DNA of 19,747 bases from Clostridia bacterium (GCA_017522515.1 JAFWZH010000186.1:1-19747), one strand, 5' to 3'; shown: positions 1 to 7,708, counted from the stretch's first letter. Translations and numbers: made by a program. The notes: generated from the sequence alone by a model not told the origin.

Positions 1-1
1 G

Positions 2-211
2 CTGCTTTGCCTGATGTCAAAGAACGTCGGTAAAGTACTGACACATACCTTCATCACCCAAAAGGTCTGGGGCAGCAGTTGGGATAACGACGTAGCATCG
101 CTCCGTGTGTTTATGGCGACCCTTCGTAAGAAATTGGAGGCGGCACCGGATTCGCCCCAATATATTCAGACTCATATCGGCGTTGGCTATCGTATGATGA
201 GAGTGGAATGA
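2..211 (+). CDS. kdpE: KdpE-like OmpR-family response regulator, C-terminal end (partial)
   Basis: The frame is open from the window edge to the TGA at 209-211, so this is the last 69 codons of a longer gene. The residues match the winged-helix DNA-binding end of OmpR/PhoB response regulators: VGKVLTHTFITQKVWG, then the recognition-helix region SLRVFMATLRKKLE and the terminal wing YIQTHIGVGYRMM. The wording is closest to KdpE, which pairs with the sensor kinase KdpD and activates potassium uptake genes at low potassium. The receiver domain and kinase gene lie outside the window, and no kdpFABC gene follows, so the KdpE name rests on sequence memory of the C-terminal domain only. The ATG at 14 is internal, not the true start. 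Confidence 0.8.
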   Translation: MLCLMSKNVGKVLTHTFITQKVWGSSWDNDVASLRVFMATLRKKLEAAPDSPQYIQTHIGVGYRMMRVE

Positions 212-377
212 TATGAGTATAGATACAGAGGGGTATGTATGCTGGGTAAACGAGAAAATGGCGATGGATACCTAAGGCTGAATAATAATTTAAATAGATT
301 TCTATGCCTTTTCTCTTGTGTTTTTTTGTTCTTTGTTTTAAACTTAGCGATGTACAGAACTTTTAGGAGGTTTCTAT

Positions 378-890
378 ATGGAATTCCGCGACGTATTATA
401 TTCAAGGCATAGTACGCGTTCATTTACTGACCGCATTATAACAAAAAGCGAAATACATTCAATGTTGGACGCTGCGATACATGCTCCAAATGCCTGCAAT
501 ATGCAGTCGTGGCATTATTATATAATAACTGATCCTGCAGTTAAGGAAAAATTAGAAACGGAAAGTATTTGCGCGCCGTGGGTTGCTAAGGCGCCCGTAA
601 TTTTTGTGATTTGTACAGATGCCGGGGAATTAATAAGCCGATTTGGAGAAAAAGGTGAAATTTTTGCTCTTCAAGACACAGCGGCTGCAGCGGAAAACTT
701 GCTTTTGTGTGCCACTGATATGGGCTTGGGTGGTTGTATAATAGGTGCCTTTAATTCGGAAAAATGTCGCACACTTTTATCTGTTCCTAAAAAACAGAAC
801 ATAGCAATGCTTATTCCAATAGGCGAACCTGATGAACCTGTCGCACCAAAAACACGAAAACCGATAGAGGTTGTTGTTACTTACATTTAA
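378..890 (+). CDS. Short nitroreductase family protein (FMN-dependent oxidoreductase)
   Basis: A 170-residue protein with the nitroreductase fold signature. The N-terminal RHSTRSF (residues 10-16) and the APNACNMQSWHYYII block (36-50) correspond to FMN phosphate and ring contacts in this family. The helix from D100 (DTAAAAENLLLCATDMGLGG) and the IPIGEP turn (146-151) are also typical. Family members reduce nitro compounds, quinones or flavins with NAD(P)H in the cytoplasm; the natural substrate cannot be read from sequence. The length fits the short clade (about 165-180 residues). Start is fixed by AGGAGG at 366-371. Only 31 bases separate it from the ZIP transporter gene, so the two are probably cotranscribed. 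No strong promoter was recognised in the 166 bases upstream. Confidence 0.88.
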   Translation: MEFRDVLYSRHSTRSFTDRIITKSEIHSMLDAAIHAPNACNMQSWHYYIITDPAVKEKLETESICAPWVAKAPVIFVICTDAGELISRFGEKGEIFALQDTAAAAENLLLCATDMGLGGCIIGAFNSEKCRTLLSVPKKQNIAMLIPIGEPDEPVAPKTRKPIEVVVTYI

Positions 891-921
891 TGGATTTTAC
901 TTTTTTGGAGGTTAAAATATA

Positions 922-1683
922 ATGAAACTCGTTCTGATGACAGCTCTCGGCGTAGGCGGAGCAACCATACTCGGTGCGATTATAGGCTTCTTATTTAAAA
1001 AAGCGTCTCATAAATTTAACGATATAATTTTATCCTTCGCTGCAGGTGTAATGCTTGCGGCATCGGTTATAGGACTTGTGCTGCCTTCTTTGGAACACGG
1101 AAACGGAAAGCTGTCTGTTGTTGTGACGATAGCAGGCGTTTTTTGCGGCGCATTTTGTGTAAATATAATAGACAAAGTAGTACCGCACCTTCATCGTATT
1201 ACAGGCGTAGATCAAGAAAATCATCCTGAAAAAACAAAACAACTAAATAAAATCTTGCTCTTTGTAATAGCGATTGCCATACACAATCTTCCCGAAGGAA
1301 TAGCGGCGGGCGTCAGTTTCGGTACAGGAAACACGGCTGACGCAATTACTGTTGCAGGCGGTATAGCGCTGCAAAATATACCGGAGGGCATGGTTATTAT
1401 TGCACCTATGTTAGCAAGCGGCATAAATTCAAAAAGGACTTTTCTCATTGCCATGGCAACGGGAATTGTAGAGGTTTTCGGTACACTTTTAGGTTATTTT
1501 GCTGTCAGTATTTCCACAGCAATACTTCCTTTCGCTCTTGCTTTTGCCGGCGGAACAATGCTCTACGTTATCAGTGACGAAATGATACCGGAAACACATG
1601 CACATGGCTGCGAAAGAGGAGCTACGTATTCTTTACTTGTAGGTTTTTGCGTAATGCTGGTATTTGATTTCCTGTTAGGATAA
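922..1683 (+). CDS. ZIP family metal (zinc/iron) transporter
   Basis: A 253-residue multi-pass membrane protein of the ZIP family, which moves divalent metals such as zinc into the cytoplasm. The two metal-site motifs are complete: HNLPEG at 121-126 in the fourth helix and QNIPEG at 151-156 in the fifth, each preceded by hydrophobic residues. A further acidic/histidine motif, DEMIPETH, sits at 219-226. About eight membrane segments are visible and the length is normal for the ZupT/GufA-like bacterial branch. GGAGG lies 10 bases before the ATG. It follows the nitroreductase gene closely and ends 8 bases from the convergent zinc-ribbon gene. The metal specificity is inferred from family only, so no gene symbol is given. 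Confidence 0.92.
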   Translation: MKLVLMTALGVGGATILGAIIGFLFKKASHKFNDIILSFAAGVMLAASVIGLVLPSLEHGNGKLSVVVTIAGVFCGAFCVNIIDKVVPHLHRITGVDQENHPEKTKQLNKILLFVIAIAIHNLPEGIAAGVSFGTGNTADAITVAGGIALQNIPEGMVIIAPMLASGINSKRTFLIAMATGIVEVFGTLLGYFAVSISTAILPFALAFAGGTMLYVISDEMIPETHAHGCERGATYSLLVGFCVMLVFDFLLG

Positions 1684-1691
1684 TATTTATA

Positions 1692-2552
1692 TCAAAGTCT
1701 TTTTGTAGACTCTTTGTACAGCTTATCAATCCTAATAAAGATGCTTAAAGACCATATAGATGCAGCTACTATAAGAAAACCTCCCAGTGTTTTTGTAACA
1801 GCAATGGATAAAATCATCTCAAAAAGGCTTATGCATAGAAGCACGATTGAACATGCTTTGTTTTTACCTATATGCATACCTAAAGTTAACCCAAGCAATA
1901 GTCCCAGGTCTATTAAAGCTAAAGGAGTCAGGAAAATTGCCAATATAATCGAAATGCCTATGGATGTATATAAAACTATTGAAGCTGTGCGTAGTTCTGC
2001 CAATAAAGAGTGGGGAACTTTCTTTTTAATAAAGTCTTTTTTAGACATATATTCTTCTTTTATTACAGAACTTTCCGGGAGAGAAATTTTTTGTCCGCAC
2101 ATGGTACAAAAAGCGAATGTTTTTTTGTTTTTTGCTCCACAGTTTGTACAAAAAATAAATTCTTCTTCGACTTCTCCTGCTTCTTCAACTTGAGCTTGAG
2201 CCACTTTTTCTGTCTGTTCAATATACTCTTGTATATAATTTTCAATTTGTTTCACTCTTTGTGAAAGAGGCCCTTTTATTTCTTGACCTACAATTCCTTG
2301 TAAATCGTATTCTCCTACGAAAACATTTGGCAAAATAGGAAATTTTATCCAAACTTGTAGGCGCAAGATATCATTTTCATACTTGATTCTAATATAGCTT
2401 GGTGCGTTTATGGCACCGGAACTTTTTTTATAAACAGTTTTGCCGTCATATTCTGTAATGCAATACCCTTCTGAAACAACATAATCTTCTATCTTTTGGA
2501 GAAGTTCGTCGGGTTGGCCTTTTATCGTATAATCCTTAACATATCTTGCCAT
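1692..2552 (-). CDS. Zinc-ribbon membrane protein of unknown function
   Basis: A 286-residue protein in three parts. Residues 1-115 form an alpha/beta region starting ARYVKDYTIKGQ without a family I can name. Residues 132-156 hold a zinc ribbon with CTNC (135-138) and CTMC (149-152), a CxxC-x10-CxxC spacing that should bind one zinc ion. The C-terminal part (about 190-275) has three to four hydrophobic segments that should span the membrane. The layout (cytosolic domain, ribbon, membrane region) is common in Firmicutes proteins annotated only as zinc-ribbon domain-containing. Start is supported by AGGAGG just upstream on the minus strand. It is transcribed away from the SPFH operon, from a promoter facing that operon's own. 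The role is unknown. Confidence 0.82.
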   Translation of the reverse strand: MARYVKDYTIKGQPDELLQKIEDYVVSEGYCITEYDGKTVYKKSSGAINAPSYIRIKYENDILRLQVWIKFPILPNVFVGEYDLQGIVGQEIKGPLSQRVKQIENYIQEYIEQTEKVAQAQVEEAGEVEEEFIFCTNCGAKNKKTFAFCTMCGQKISLPESSVIKEEYMSKKDFIKKKVPHSLLAELRTASIVLYTSIGISIILAIFLTPLALIDLGLLLGLTLGMHIGKNKACSIVLLCISLFEMILSIAVTKTLGGFLIVAASIWSLSIFIRIDKLYKESTKRL

Positions 2553-2575
2553 TTAAATACCTCCTCAATGTTGAA

Positions 2576-2605
2576 ATTGTATCATTCTCTTTGTGTGCGT
2601 GTCAA
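2576..2605 (-). promoter_or_regulatory. SigA-type promoter of the zinc-ribbon gene
   Basis: On the minus strand a perfect TTGACA (2605-2600) is followed after 18 bases by TACAAT (2581-2576), five of six matches to the -10 consensus. The start codon of the zinc-ribbon gene is 24 bases beyond the -10. This is read from sequence; the transcript start has not been measured. Confidence 0.6.
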
Positions 2606-2629
2606 CAAATGTATTTTTGTAAAAGAGTG

Positions 2630-2658
2630 TTGACAATGAATTATTAATGTGATATTAT
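2630..2658 (+). promoter_or_regulatory. SigA-type promoter of the SPFH/ABC operon
   Basis: A perfect TTGACA (2630-2635) and a TATTAT -10 box (2653-2658) are separated by exactly 17 bases, 35 bases before the SPFH start codon. It is one of the strongest promoters by eye in the window and faces away from the zinc-ribbon promoter. Confidence 0.75.
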
Positions 2659-2693
2659 TTTGATATCATAAATATTTCAAAGGAGATTTTAAG

Positions 2694-3704
2694 ATGAAAG
2701 AAATAGTTTTAGAAAAAAAGAAAAACGGTATGGCAATGTTGCTTGTGATAATATTTGGTATAATACTTTCTGTTGCAGGTATAGTTATTGGCGGAATATG
2801 TATAGAAGCAAATACTGCATATTTTGGTGTGCCGCTTCTAATTGTATCAATTTTAGCAATGGTATTCTTTTTTATACTTACGGCAGGACTTAAAGTTCTC
2901 AAACCTCAAGAAGCTTTAGTGCTTACACTTTTCGGTAAATATGTCGGTACACTCAAAAACGACGGTTTTTATTTTGTACATCCATTCTGTACAGCATTTA
3001 ATCCGGCAGCGAAAACAAAACTTAATCAGAGCGGCGATGTGACGAAGCATGAGATTTCCGCAGCGGCAAAACAAGAAGTTGCGCTTGTAAACAATAAAAT
3101 ATCGCTTAAAATTATGACACTCAACAATAATAGACAAAAAATCAACGACTGCCTCGGAAATCCTATTGAAATAGGTATTGCTGTTACATGGAGAATTGTT
3201 GATACTGCAAAGGCTGTGTTTAATGTAGATAACTACAAAGAGTTTTTATCGCTCCAGTGCGACAGTGCATTGAGAAATGTTGTAAGACTTTATCCTTACG
3301 ATGTAGCACCAAATGTTGATACAACAGGTGACGGTATTGCAGATGAGGGTAGCTTAAGAGGTTCGAGCGAAGTTGTCGCAGACCGTATCAGAGCTGAGAT
3401 TCAAGAAAGAGTTCAAAATGCAGGTATTGAGATTGTTGAAGCAAGAATTACTTATCTTGCATATGCTCCGGAAATTGCGGCTGTAATGCTCCAAAGACAG
3501 CAGGCTTCTGCTATAATTGATGCACGTAAAATGATTGTTGACGGTGCTGTTGGTATGGTTGAAATGGCTCTTGAAAGACTTAATGAAAATCAAGTTGTTC
3601 AACTTGATGAAGAGAGAAAAGCTGCAATGGTTTCTAATCTTCTCGTTGTGTTGTGCGGAAATCACGACGCACAACCGGTAGTTAATTCAGGTTCTCTTTA
3701 TTAA
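2694..3704 (+). CDS. SPFH (stomatin/band 7) domain membrane protein
   Basis: A 336-residue protein with two hydrophobic segments at the N-terminus (about 14-36 and 45-66), then an SPFH domain beginning [19 protein letters not shown]. Conserved stretches include [21 protein letters not shown], the [12 protein letters not shown] helix, and a C-terminal amphipathic region with [24 protein letters not shown] proteins oligomerise on the inner face of the membrane and organise or protect other membrane proteins; no catalytic site is expected. AAAGGAG precedes the ATG. Only 14 bases separate it from a small Arc-like gene, a pairing I recall from other Clostridia, and an ABC-2 transporter follows, so a role in managing that transporter or envelope stress is a guess from context. 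The length is normal and nothing is missing. Confidence 0.93.
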   Translation: MKEIVLEKKKNGMAMLLVIIFGIILSVAGIVIGGICIEANTAYFGVPLLIVSILAMVFFFILTAGLKVLKPQEALVLTLFGKYVGTLKNDGFYFVHPFCTAFNPAAKTKLNQSGDVTKHEISAAAKQEVALVNNKISLKIMTLNNNRQKINDCLGNPIEIGIAVTWRIVDTAKAVFNVDNYKEFLSLQCDSALRNVVRLYPYDVAPNVDTTGDGIADEGSLRGSSEVVADRIRAEIQERVQNAGIEIVEARITYLAYAPEIAAVMLQRQQASAIIDARKMIVDGAVGMVEMALERLNENQVVQLDEERKAAMVSNLLVVLCGNHDAQPVVNSGSLY

Positions 3705-3718
3705 TTAGTTTAAGATGG

Positions 3719-3931
3719 GTGATTAAAGTGAATGATTCACAAAAAAAACAAGTCCCATTAAGATTGTCTCCGAAGCTCTACGCGGCAATTGCCGCGTGGG
3801 CTGAGGATGATTTTCGTTCTGTAAACGGACAGATTGAATATCTTCTTACCGAATGTGTAAGGCAAAGAAAAAAGAACGGCAAATATGTTTCGGATCAGAT
3901 TGATGTACCTCCGGAGCTTGATATAGAATAA
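3719..3931 (+). CDS. Small Arc-like (ribbon-helix-helix) protein partnered with the SPFH gene
   Basis: A 70-residue protein. The stretch [20 protein letters not shown] (10-29) followed by [11 protein letters not shown] reads as one beta strand and two helices, the ribbon-helix-helix pattern of Arc/MetJ-type DNA-binding dimers. The C-terminal tail is acidic (PPELDIE). It sits 14 bases after the SPFH gene and 16 bases before the ABC ATPase, all on one strand, so it could regulate the operon; this is inference. The start is uncertain: GTG at 3719 gives 70 residues, but GTG at 3728 is better placed behind GGTGAT (3718-3723) and gives 67. No toxin gene is adjacent, so a toxin-antitoxin role is not supported. 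Confidence 0.8.
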   Translation: MIKVNDSQKKQVPLRLSPKLYAAIAAWAEDDFRSVNGQIEYLLTECVRQRKKNGKYVSDQIDVPPELDIE

Positions 3932-3947
3932 ACGAGGAGAGGGATAA

Positions 3948-4862
3948 ATGAGAAAAATTATAGAGATAAGCAATCTATATAAATCCTTCGGCGATGTTAA
4001 GGCCGTGCAGGATTTATCTTTTTGTGTTAAAGAGGGCGAGCTGTTTGCTTTTTTAGGCGTAAATGGTGCGGGCAAATCTACTACCATTAATATTATGTGC
4101 GGGCAGCTTGCGAAAGATTCAGGTACTGTTGTGATAGACGAGAAAAATCTTGAGTCTGATGTAACAGGTATAAAGACCGAGCTTGGAGTAGTGTTCCAGA
4201 ATTCCGTATTAGACCAAGCCTTGAGCGTGAAAGAAAACTTGAGAAGCAGAGCTGCACTTTATGGAATTGCCGGAGAGGAATTCCGTAAAAGATTGGAGGA
4301 GCTTAGCAAATTGCTTTCTTTTGAGGATTTGCTGAAAAGAACGGTGGGCAAGCTCTCCGGAGGACAACGGAGGAGAATTGATATTGCAAGAGCGCTTTTG
4401 CACCGTCCGAAAATCCTCGTTCTCGATGAGCCTACTACGGGGCTTGATCCTCAAACGCGTCAAATTATATGGAATGTTATAGATAGTCTAAGAAAAACGG
4501 AAAATATGACAGTTTTTCTCACAACACATTACATGGAAGAGGCTGCAGAGGCTGATTACGTAGTGATTCTTGACAGTGGCAGGCTGGTGGCGCAGGGAAC
4601 TCCTCTTGAATTAAAAAATAAATATACAGGAGATTTTATTACACTTTACGCGACAGATGAGGAATCGGTAAAAAAACTTGGCGTTGAGTATGAGCGTATA
4701 AGAGATGCTTTTCGTCTGTTTGTACCGAATACTGCGGCTGCGGCTGAGCTTATAATAAATAATCCTACGATTTTTAAAGATTTTGAGATAACAAAGGGAA
4801 AAATGGATGATGTTTTCCTATCTGTTACGGGAAAAGCTTTGACGGGAGGCGAGAGTAAATGA
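3948..4862 (+). CDS. ABC transporter ATP-binding protein (ABC-2 type exporter)
   Basis: A 304-residue ATPase that powers the permease encoded next. All nucleotide-binding motifs are present: Walker A GVNGAGKST (37-45), Q-loop VVFQNS with Q84, signature LSGGQ (136-140), Walker B ILVLDEP (156-162) with D160 and E161, D-loop GLD, and the H-loop histidine H194. The C-terminal 90 residues form the extension seen in drug and antibiotic exporters of the DrrA/CcmA branch, ending KMDDVFLSVTGKAL. GAGGAGAGGG precedes the ATG. It overlaps the permease gene by four bases (ATGA), so the two are translationally coupled. Substrate unknown; multidrug, lantibiotic-like or polysaccharide export are all possible for the family. 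Confidence 0.95.
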   Translation: MRKIIEISNLYKSFGDVKAVQDLSFCVKEGELFAFLGVNGAGKSTTINIMCGQLAKDSGTVVIDEKNLESDVTGIKTELGVVFQNSVLDQALSVKENLRSRAALYGIAGEEFRKRLEELSKLLSFEDLLKRTVGKLSGGQRRRIDIARALLHRPKILVLDEPTTGLDPQTRQIIWNVIDSLRKTENMTVFLTTHYMEEAAEADYVVILDSGRLVAQGTPLELKNKYTGDFITLYATDEESVKKLGVEYERIRDAFRLFVPNTAAAAELIINNPTIFKDFEITKGKMDDVFLSVTGKALTGGESK

Positions 4863-5752
4863 AACAATTTAGAGAATTGACGAGAAGAAATATTATTTTG
4901 TTTTTTAAAGATAAAGGAATGTTTTTTACTTCTCTTATAACGCCTGCAATATTATTGGTATTGTATGCAACGTTTTTAGGGAACATATATAAAGATAGTT
5001 TTCTGTCATCATTGCCTGAGGGTTTTACTTTAGCGGAGGATTTGATAAACGGTTTGGTGGGCGGACAATTAATGTCATCTATTCTTGCCGTGTCTTGTGT
5101 GACGGTAGCTTTTTCTTCCAATATGCTTATGGTGCAGGATAAGGCTAACGGAACGATTAAAGATTTAAGCATTTCACCCGTTAAAAAATCTACGCTTGCT
5201 TTAAGTTATTATTTTGCTACATTAATTTCTACGCTTATAATTTGCTATGTGGCTTTGGCAATTTGCCTTTTATATGTGTCATTTATCGGTTGGTTTATTT
5301 CTTTTGCTGATGTGATGTTTTTAATGCTTGACGTGTTTTTGCTTGTGATGTTTGGTACAGCTCTTTCGAGCATTATAAACTTTTTCTTATCATCTCAGGG
5401 ACAGATTGCTGCGGTTGGCACAATTATGAGTGCCGGATACGGCTTTATTTGCGGCGCATATATGCCGATTTCGTCTTTTTCTTCGGGATTACAAAAGGTT
5501 GTGTCTTTTTTGCCGGGCACTTACGGAACGTCTCTTGTACGCAATCACTCTATGAACGGTGCATTCAGAGAAATGAAAAGCGTGGGAATTCCCGGTAATG
5601 TGGTTGAAATGATAAGAGATAGTATAGATTGCAATCTGTATTTTTTTGACAATAAGGTAGATATCCCCTCCATGTACATCATTCTTGCAGTAACAACTAT
5701 TGCTTTTGTAGGTGTATACGTGGCTTTGAATGCACTAAAAAGAAAACCTTAA
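4859..5752 (+). CDS. ABC-2 type transporter permease
   Basis: A 297-residue membrane subunit. It opens with the short cytosolic stretch KQFRELTRRNIILFFKDKG typical of ABC-2 permeases, followed by a first membrane helix, a large extracytoplasmic loop (about 40-75) and five more hydrophobic segments, the last near the C-terminus (IILAVTTIAFVGVYVAL). The order and length match ABC-2/DrrB-like permeases that act as dimers with the preceding ATPase. It shares the ATGA overlap with that gene. It is the last gene of the SPFH operon and ends 16 bases from the convergent CAP gene. No clear rho-independent terminator was seen in that gap. Confidence 0.93.
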   Translation: MKQFRELTRRNIILFFKDKGMFFTSLITPAILLVLYATFLGNIYKDSFLSSLPEGFTLAEDLINGLVGGQLMSSILAVSCVTVAFSSNMLMVQDKANGTIKDLSISPVKKSTLALSYYFATLISTLIICYVALAICLLYVSFIGWFISFADVMFLMLDVFLLVMFGTALSSIINFFLSSQGQIAAVGTIMSAGYGFICGAYMPISSFSSGLQKVVSFLPGTYGTSLVRNHSMNGAFREMKSVGIPGNVVEMIRDSIDCNLYFFDNKVDIPSMYIILAVTTIAFVGVYVALNALKRKP

Positions 5753-5768
5753 AATATAACTTTTTATC

Positions 5769-6698
5769 TTAACGTCTTGCTAATATATGGCAAAAATAGA
5801 AACTCAAATATCCTGTGTTGTCATCTATTGCACACGTAATGCCAAAACCACAATCTCTAAACAAATTAAATACCATATTTTGGTAATGTCCTGCACTTGA
5901 CTTAAAAGTGTCAAAAAGTGTTTGAGCGATTTCTTGACCTGTATGGTCGAAGTCCTCAAGCACATAGGGGATAATACAAAGATTTTCCGTAATCCACAAA
6001 TAATAATAACTATCTCTGTCTACCGCTGTTTTATATGAAGAACCGTCAGGTCTGAAATGCGTCTTGTTAACTGTCATCTCTTCGCTTCTTATTTGAGCAC
6101 CATGTTCTAAAACATCATTAAGTGACAACTCAGGTAACATGAACAGAGCGCGCTCTTTGTTCAATAAATCAATAAATTCTTTTTCTATATCATTAAGTAA
6201 TTTTTCAGTGATTATATTGTCAAGCTCTTTGTTTGGCTTAATTGTCACTTGTGCTGTCGGCAGAGGTTTAACAGTTGCAGTGGGAATGGGTTTAACCGTA
6301 GTTGTCGGCTTAACTGTTGCAGTTGGAACAGGTTTTGCCGTAGCAGTTGGCTTAACTGTTACTATCGGCTTTTGTGTTGGTTTTTCAGTCGGCCTTTCAG
6401 TCGGTTTTCCGGTCGGTCTTTCGGTCGGTCTTTCCGTAGGCCTTTCAGTCGGCTCTTGTGTAGGTATTTCCGTAGCAGGCAATGTTGTAGGAGCCTCTGT
6501 GACAATCGCATCTGTGGGCTCTTGTGTGGGCTGCTTTGTAGGAATTACGGTAGCAGAACCGTCGTAAGATTCGGAATATGCTCCGGTGGCATTGGGCGCA
6601 TCAACCATTGTACCTGTTGCAACGGTATCATCTTCTTCACACGCAACAAGCAAAAATGCTGATAAACATATTAATAATAGCGCCAATAGTTTTCTCAT
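5769..6698 (-). CDS. CAP/SCP-domain lipoprotein with Pro/Thr-rich linker
   Basis: A 309-residue exported protein. A lipoprotein signal peptide (MRKLLALLLICL...LLVAC) predicts acylation at C20. Residues 53-155 are a low-complexity linker: first PTERP/PTEKP units, then PTATVKP-type units, likely a spacer across the cell wall. Residues about 165-309 form a CAP (SCP/PR-1) domain with LLNKERALFMLPELSL, THFRPDG, ITENL and GHYQNM; H214, E238 and H271 correspond to the conserved CAP cleft residues. Bacterial CAP proteins are secreted or surface proteins of mostly unknown activity. I chose the start at 6698 because GGAG lies 8 bases before it; the longer frame from 6725 has no such site and adds nine residues ahead of the signal peptide. 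It has its own promoter. Confidence 0.9.
   Translation of the reverse strand: MRKLLALLLICLSAFLLVACEEDDTVATGTMVDAPNATGAYSESYDGSATVIPTKQPTQEPTDAIVTEAPTTLPATEIPTQEPTERPTERPTERPTGKPTERPTEKPTQKPIVTVKPTATAKPVPTATVKPTTTVKPIPTATVKPLPTAQVTIKPNKELDNIITEKLLNDIEKEFIDLLNKERALFMLPELSLNDVLEHGAQIRSEEMTVNKTHFRPDGSSYKTAVDRDSYYYLWITENLCIIPYVLEDFDHTGQEIAQTLFDTFKSSAGHYQNMVFNLFRDCGFGITCAIDDNTGYLSFYFCHILARR
6240..6480 (-). repeat. Pro/Thr-linker coding repeats in the CAP protein gene
   Basis: The DNA encoding the linker is made of degenerate units. About 6376-6465 carries tandem 12-base units (PTER, PTEK, PTGK), and about 6240-6365 carries longer units encoding PTATVKP, PTTTVKP and PIPTATVKP. The unit length is a multiple of three, so gain or loss of copies would keep the frame. 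Neighbouring copies differ at several third positions, so the array is not freshly expanded. Confidence 0.8.
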
Positions 6699-6719
6699 AA
6701 GAAACTCCAAAATACGTAA

Positions 6720-6767
6720 TAACACAGCAAATACCGCTTGCTAAAAGCGATAAACAAAGCCGTGTTA
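6720..6767 (-). promoter_or_regulatory. Possible stem-loop in the CAP gene 5' leader
   Basis: In the roughly 90-base leader between the predicted CAP promoter and its start, TAACAC (6720-6725) and GTGTTA (6762-6767) can pair. Inside, CGCTT (6735-6739) pairs with AAGCG (6745-6749) around a short loop. The stem could affect translation or RNA stability. It matches no riboswitch I recognise. Confidence 0.35.
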
Positions 6768-6793
6768 ATATTTTTGTAATATCATCTGAGTAA

Positions 6794-6822
6794 TTTATAC
6801 ACAATTTTGGCTTAAAAGTCAA
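6794..6822 (-). promoter_or_regulatory. SigA-type promoter of the CAP gene
   Basis: On the minus strand TTGACT (6822-6817) and TATAAA (6799-6794) are spaced by 17 bases. The -35 box starts 3 bases after the end of the deacetylase-like gene, so the CAP gene has its own promoter rather than relying on readthrough. Confidence 0.65.
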
Positions 6823-6825
6823 GGA

Positions 6826-7602
6826 CTATTTTACGGATGTACTGCCGGCAGGAGCCGTAGGCTCTACAAATTCGCCAAAATTTTCATAAATGTAATTCCA
6901 ATTTACTACGTCGATTTCATCTGTTGATTTTGACTTAATATAATCAAGAATTACTCTCATGTCATCTTGCGAAATTTCGTCAAAGCTATGAGCAGAGAAT
7001 ACAACCCATTTTTTCTCTTTTATGGCATCATCAATAATTGATTTTACAGAATTAAGATCGTTCCACATAAACCAGGTGCGGAATTTTTTATACTGGTCAG
7101 ATACCCCGTAAGCGTCAGAATATTTATAGTATTTTTTTGTGACAGGCTCCATTAATTCATAGTTGGCTTCTTTTTCAGCTCCGCCGCTGCCGGCCTCAAT
7201 TACTCCGTTTATTTTAAATCCTAATTTTGTTAAATGCTCGTAGGAGTTTTTTAGCTGAAACTCGAAATCCGAAACAGTAGAGTTCTTATCGAAGGCTTTG
7301 TGGTCGTATGTGTGGGAAAGCACTTCGCCACCTGCTTTTTCTACATCTTTAAGTATAGAAAATAATTCGGTATTTTCATTTACTTTGCAAGCTGCTACGG
7401 CACAGCACATAGGCATATCGTATTCTGAAAATAAATTGAAACATTCTTTTGTAAATGGCATTCTACCGTCATCAAAAACAAAAGTTATATATGCTTTGTC
7501 AAAATCCTTCATTTTAAAAACTCCTTCTGTTGGTGTAGTAGTACATGCAAATGTCGGTAAAATGAGTACAAAAATTAATAGGAATGATAAAAACTTTTTC
7601 AT
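6826..7602 (-). CDS. Exported polysaccharide deacetylase-like (NodB fold) protein
   Basis: A 258-residue protein with an N-terminal signal peptide (residues 1-19) ending at C20. The lipobox PTFAC is imperfect because threonine stands at -3, so lipidation is likely but not certain. The catalytic half shows NodB motif 1 as TFVFDDG (40-46, with D44 and D45) and motif 2 as SHTYDH (96-101, metal ligands H97 and H101). A late SAHSFDE places H205 near the usual motif 5 histidine. The family removes acetyl groups from N-acetylated sugars in peptidoglycan, chitin or other glycans using a divalent metal. The substrate is unknown, and the middle motifs are weak, so some divergence is possible. AGGGG lies before the ATG and a separate promoter is present. 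Confidence 0.82.
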   Translation of the reverse strand: MKKFLSFLLIFVLILPTFACTTTPTEGVFKMKDFDKAYITFVFDDGRMPFTKECFNLFSEYDMPMCCAVAACKVNENTELFSILKDVEKAGGEVLSHTYDHKAFDKNSTVSDFEFQLKNSYEHLTKLGFKINGVIEAGSGGAEKEANYELMEPVTKKYYKYSDAYGVSDQYKKFRTWFMWNDLNSVKSIIDDAIKEKKWVVFSAHSFDEISQDDMRVILDYIKSKSTDEIDVVNWNYIYENFGEFVEPTAPAGSTSVK

Positions 7603-7634
7603 GTGATAAACCCCTTCTGTATTTCAGCTAAATC

Positions 7635-7663
7635 ATTGTAATAAAATGGCGGCTTTTCGTCAA
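7635..7663 (-). promoter_or_regulatory. SigA-type promoter of the deacetylase-like gene
   Basis: On the minus strand TTGACG (7663-7658) and TACAAT (7640-7635) are 17 bases apart, 33 bases before the start codon. It is divergent from the GH3 promoter, with only 16 bases between the two -35 boxes, so one bound regulator could affect both. Confidence 0.6.
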
Positions 7664-7679
7664 GGTTGTAAATATTGGC

Positions 7680-7708
7680 TTGACTGAGTTTTTTGATTTT
7701 ATTATACT
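7680..7708 (+). promoter_or_regulatory. SigA-type promoter of the GH3 gene
   Basis: TTGACT (7680-7685) and TATACT (7703-7708) are spaced by 17 bases, 31 bases before the chosen ATG. The -10 box lies inside the left arm of a perfect inverted repeat. A TTG in this -35 box could be misread as a start codon in the same frame. Confidence 0.7.

Noticed and set aside
213..275. 20-codon frame right after the KdpE-like gene
   Set aside because: No clear ribosome site, no family, and no sign of conservation; probably chance.
1697..1712. AGTCT/AGACT inverted repeat at the ZIP/zinc-ribbon gene junction
   Set aside because: Five pairs inside the end of the zinc-ribbon coding region and no T run on either strand.
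1714..2193. 159-codon plus-strand frame opposite the zinc-ribbon gene
   Set aside because: No ribosome site or recognisable domain; the minus strand encodes a zinc ribbon and membrane helices with AGGAGG.
3719..3931. Antitoxin of a toxin-antitoxin pair
   Set aside because: No toxin-like gene is adjacent; the small protein is tied to the SPFH and ABC genes instead.
6370..6465. Tandem short repeats that might suggest a CRISPR array
   Set aside because: Units are 12 bases with no spacers and lie in frame in a coding region.
6139..6567. Long plus-strand frame of Val/Gly repeats opposite the CAP gene
   Set aside because: It is the antisense image of the Pro/Thr linker repeats; no ribosome site and no domain, whereas the minus-strand frame has signal peptide and CAP motifs.
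6637..6822. 61-codon minus-strand frame over the CAP gene start
   Set aside because: It overlaps the CAP leader, promoter and signal peptide in another frame and has no ribosome site.
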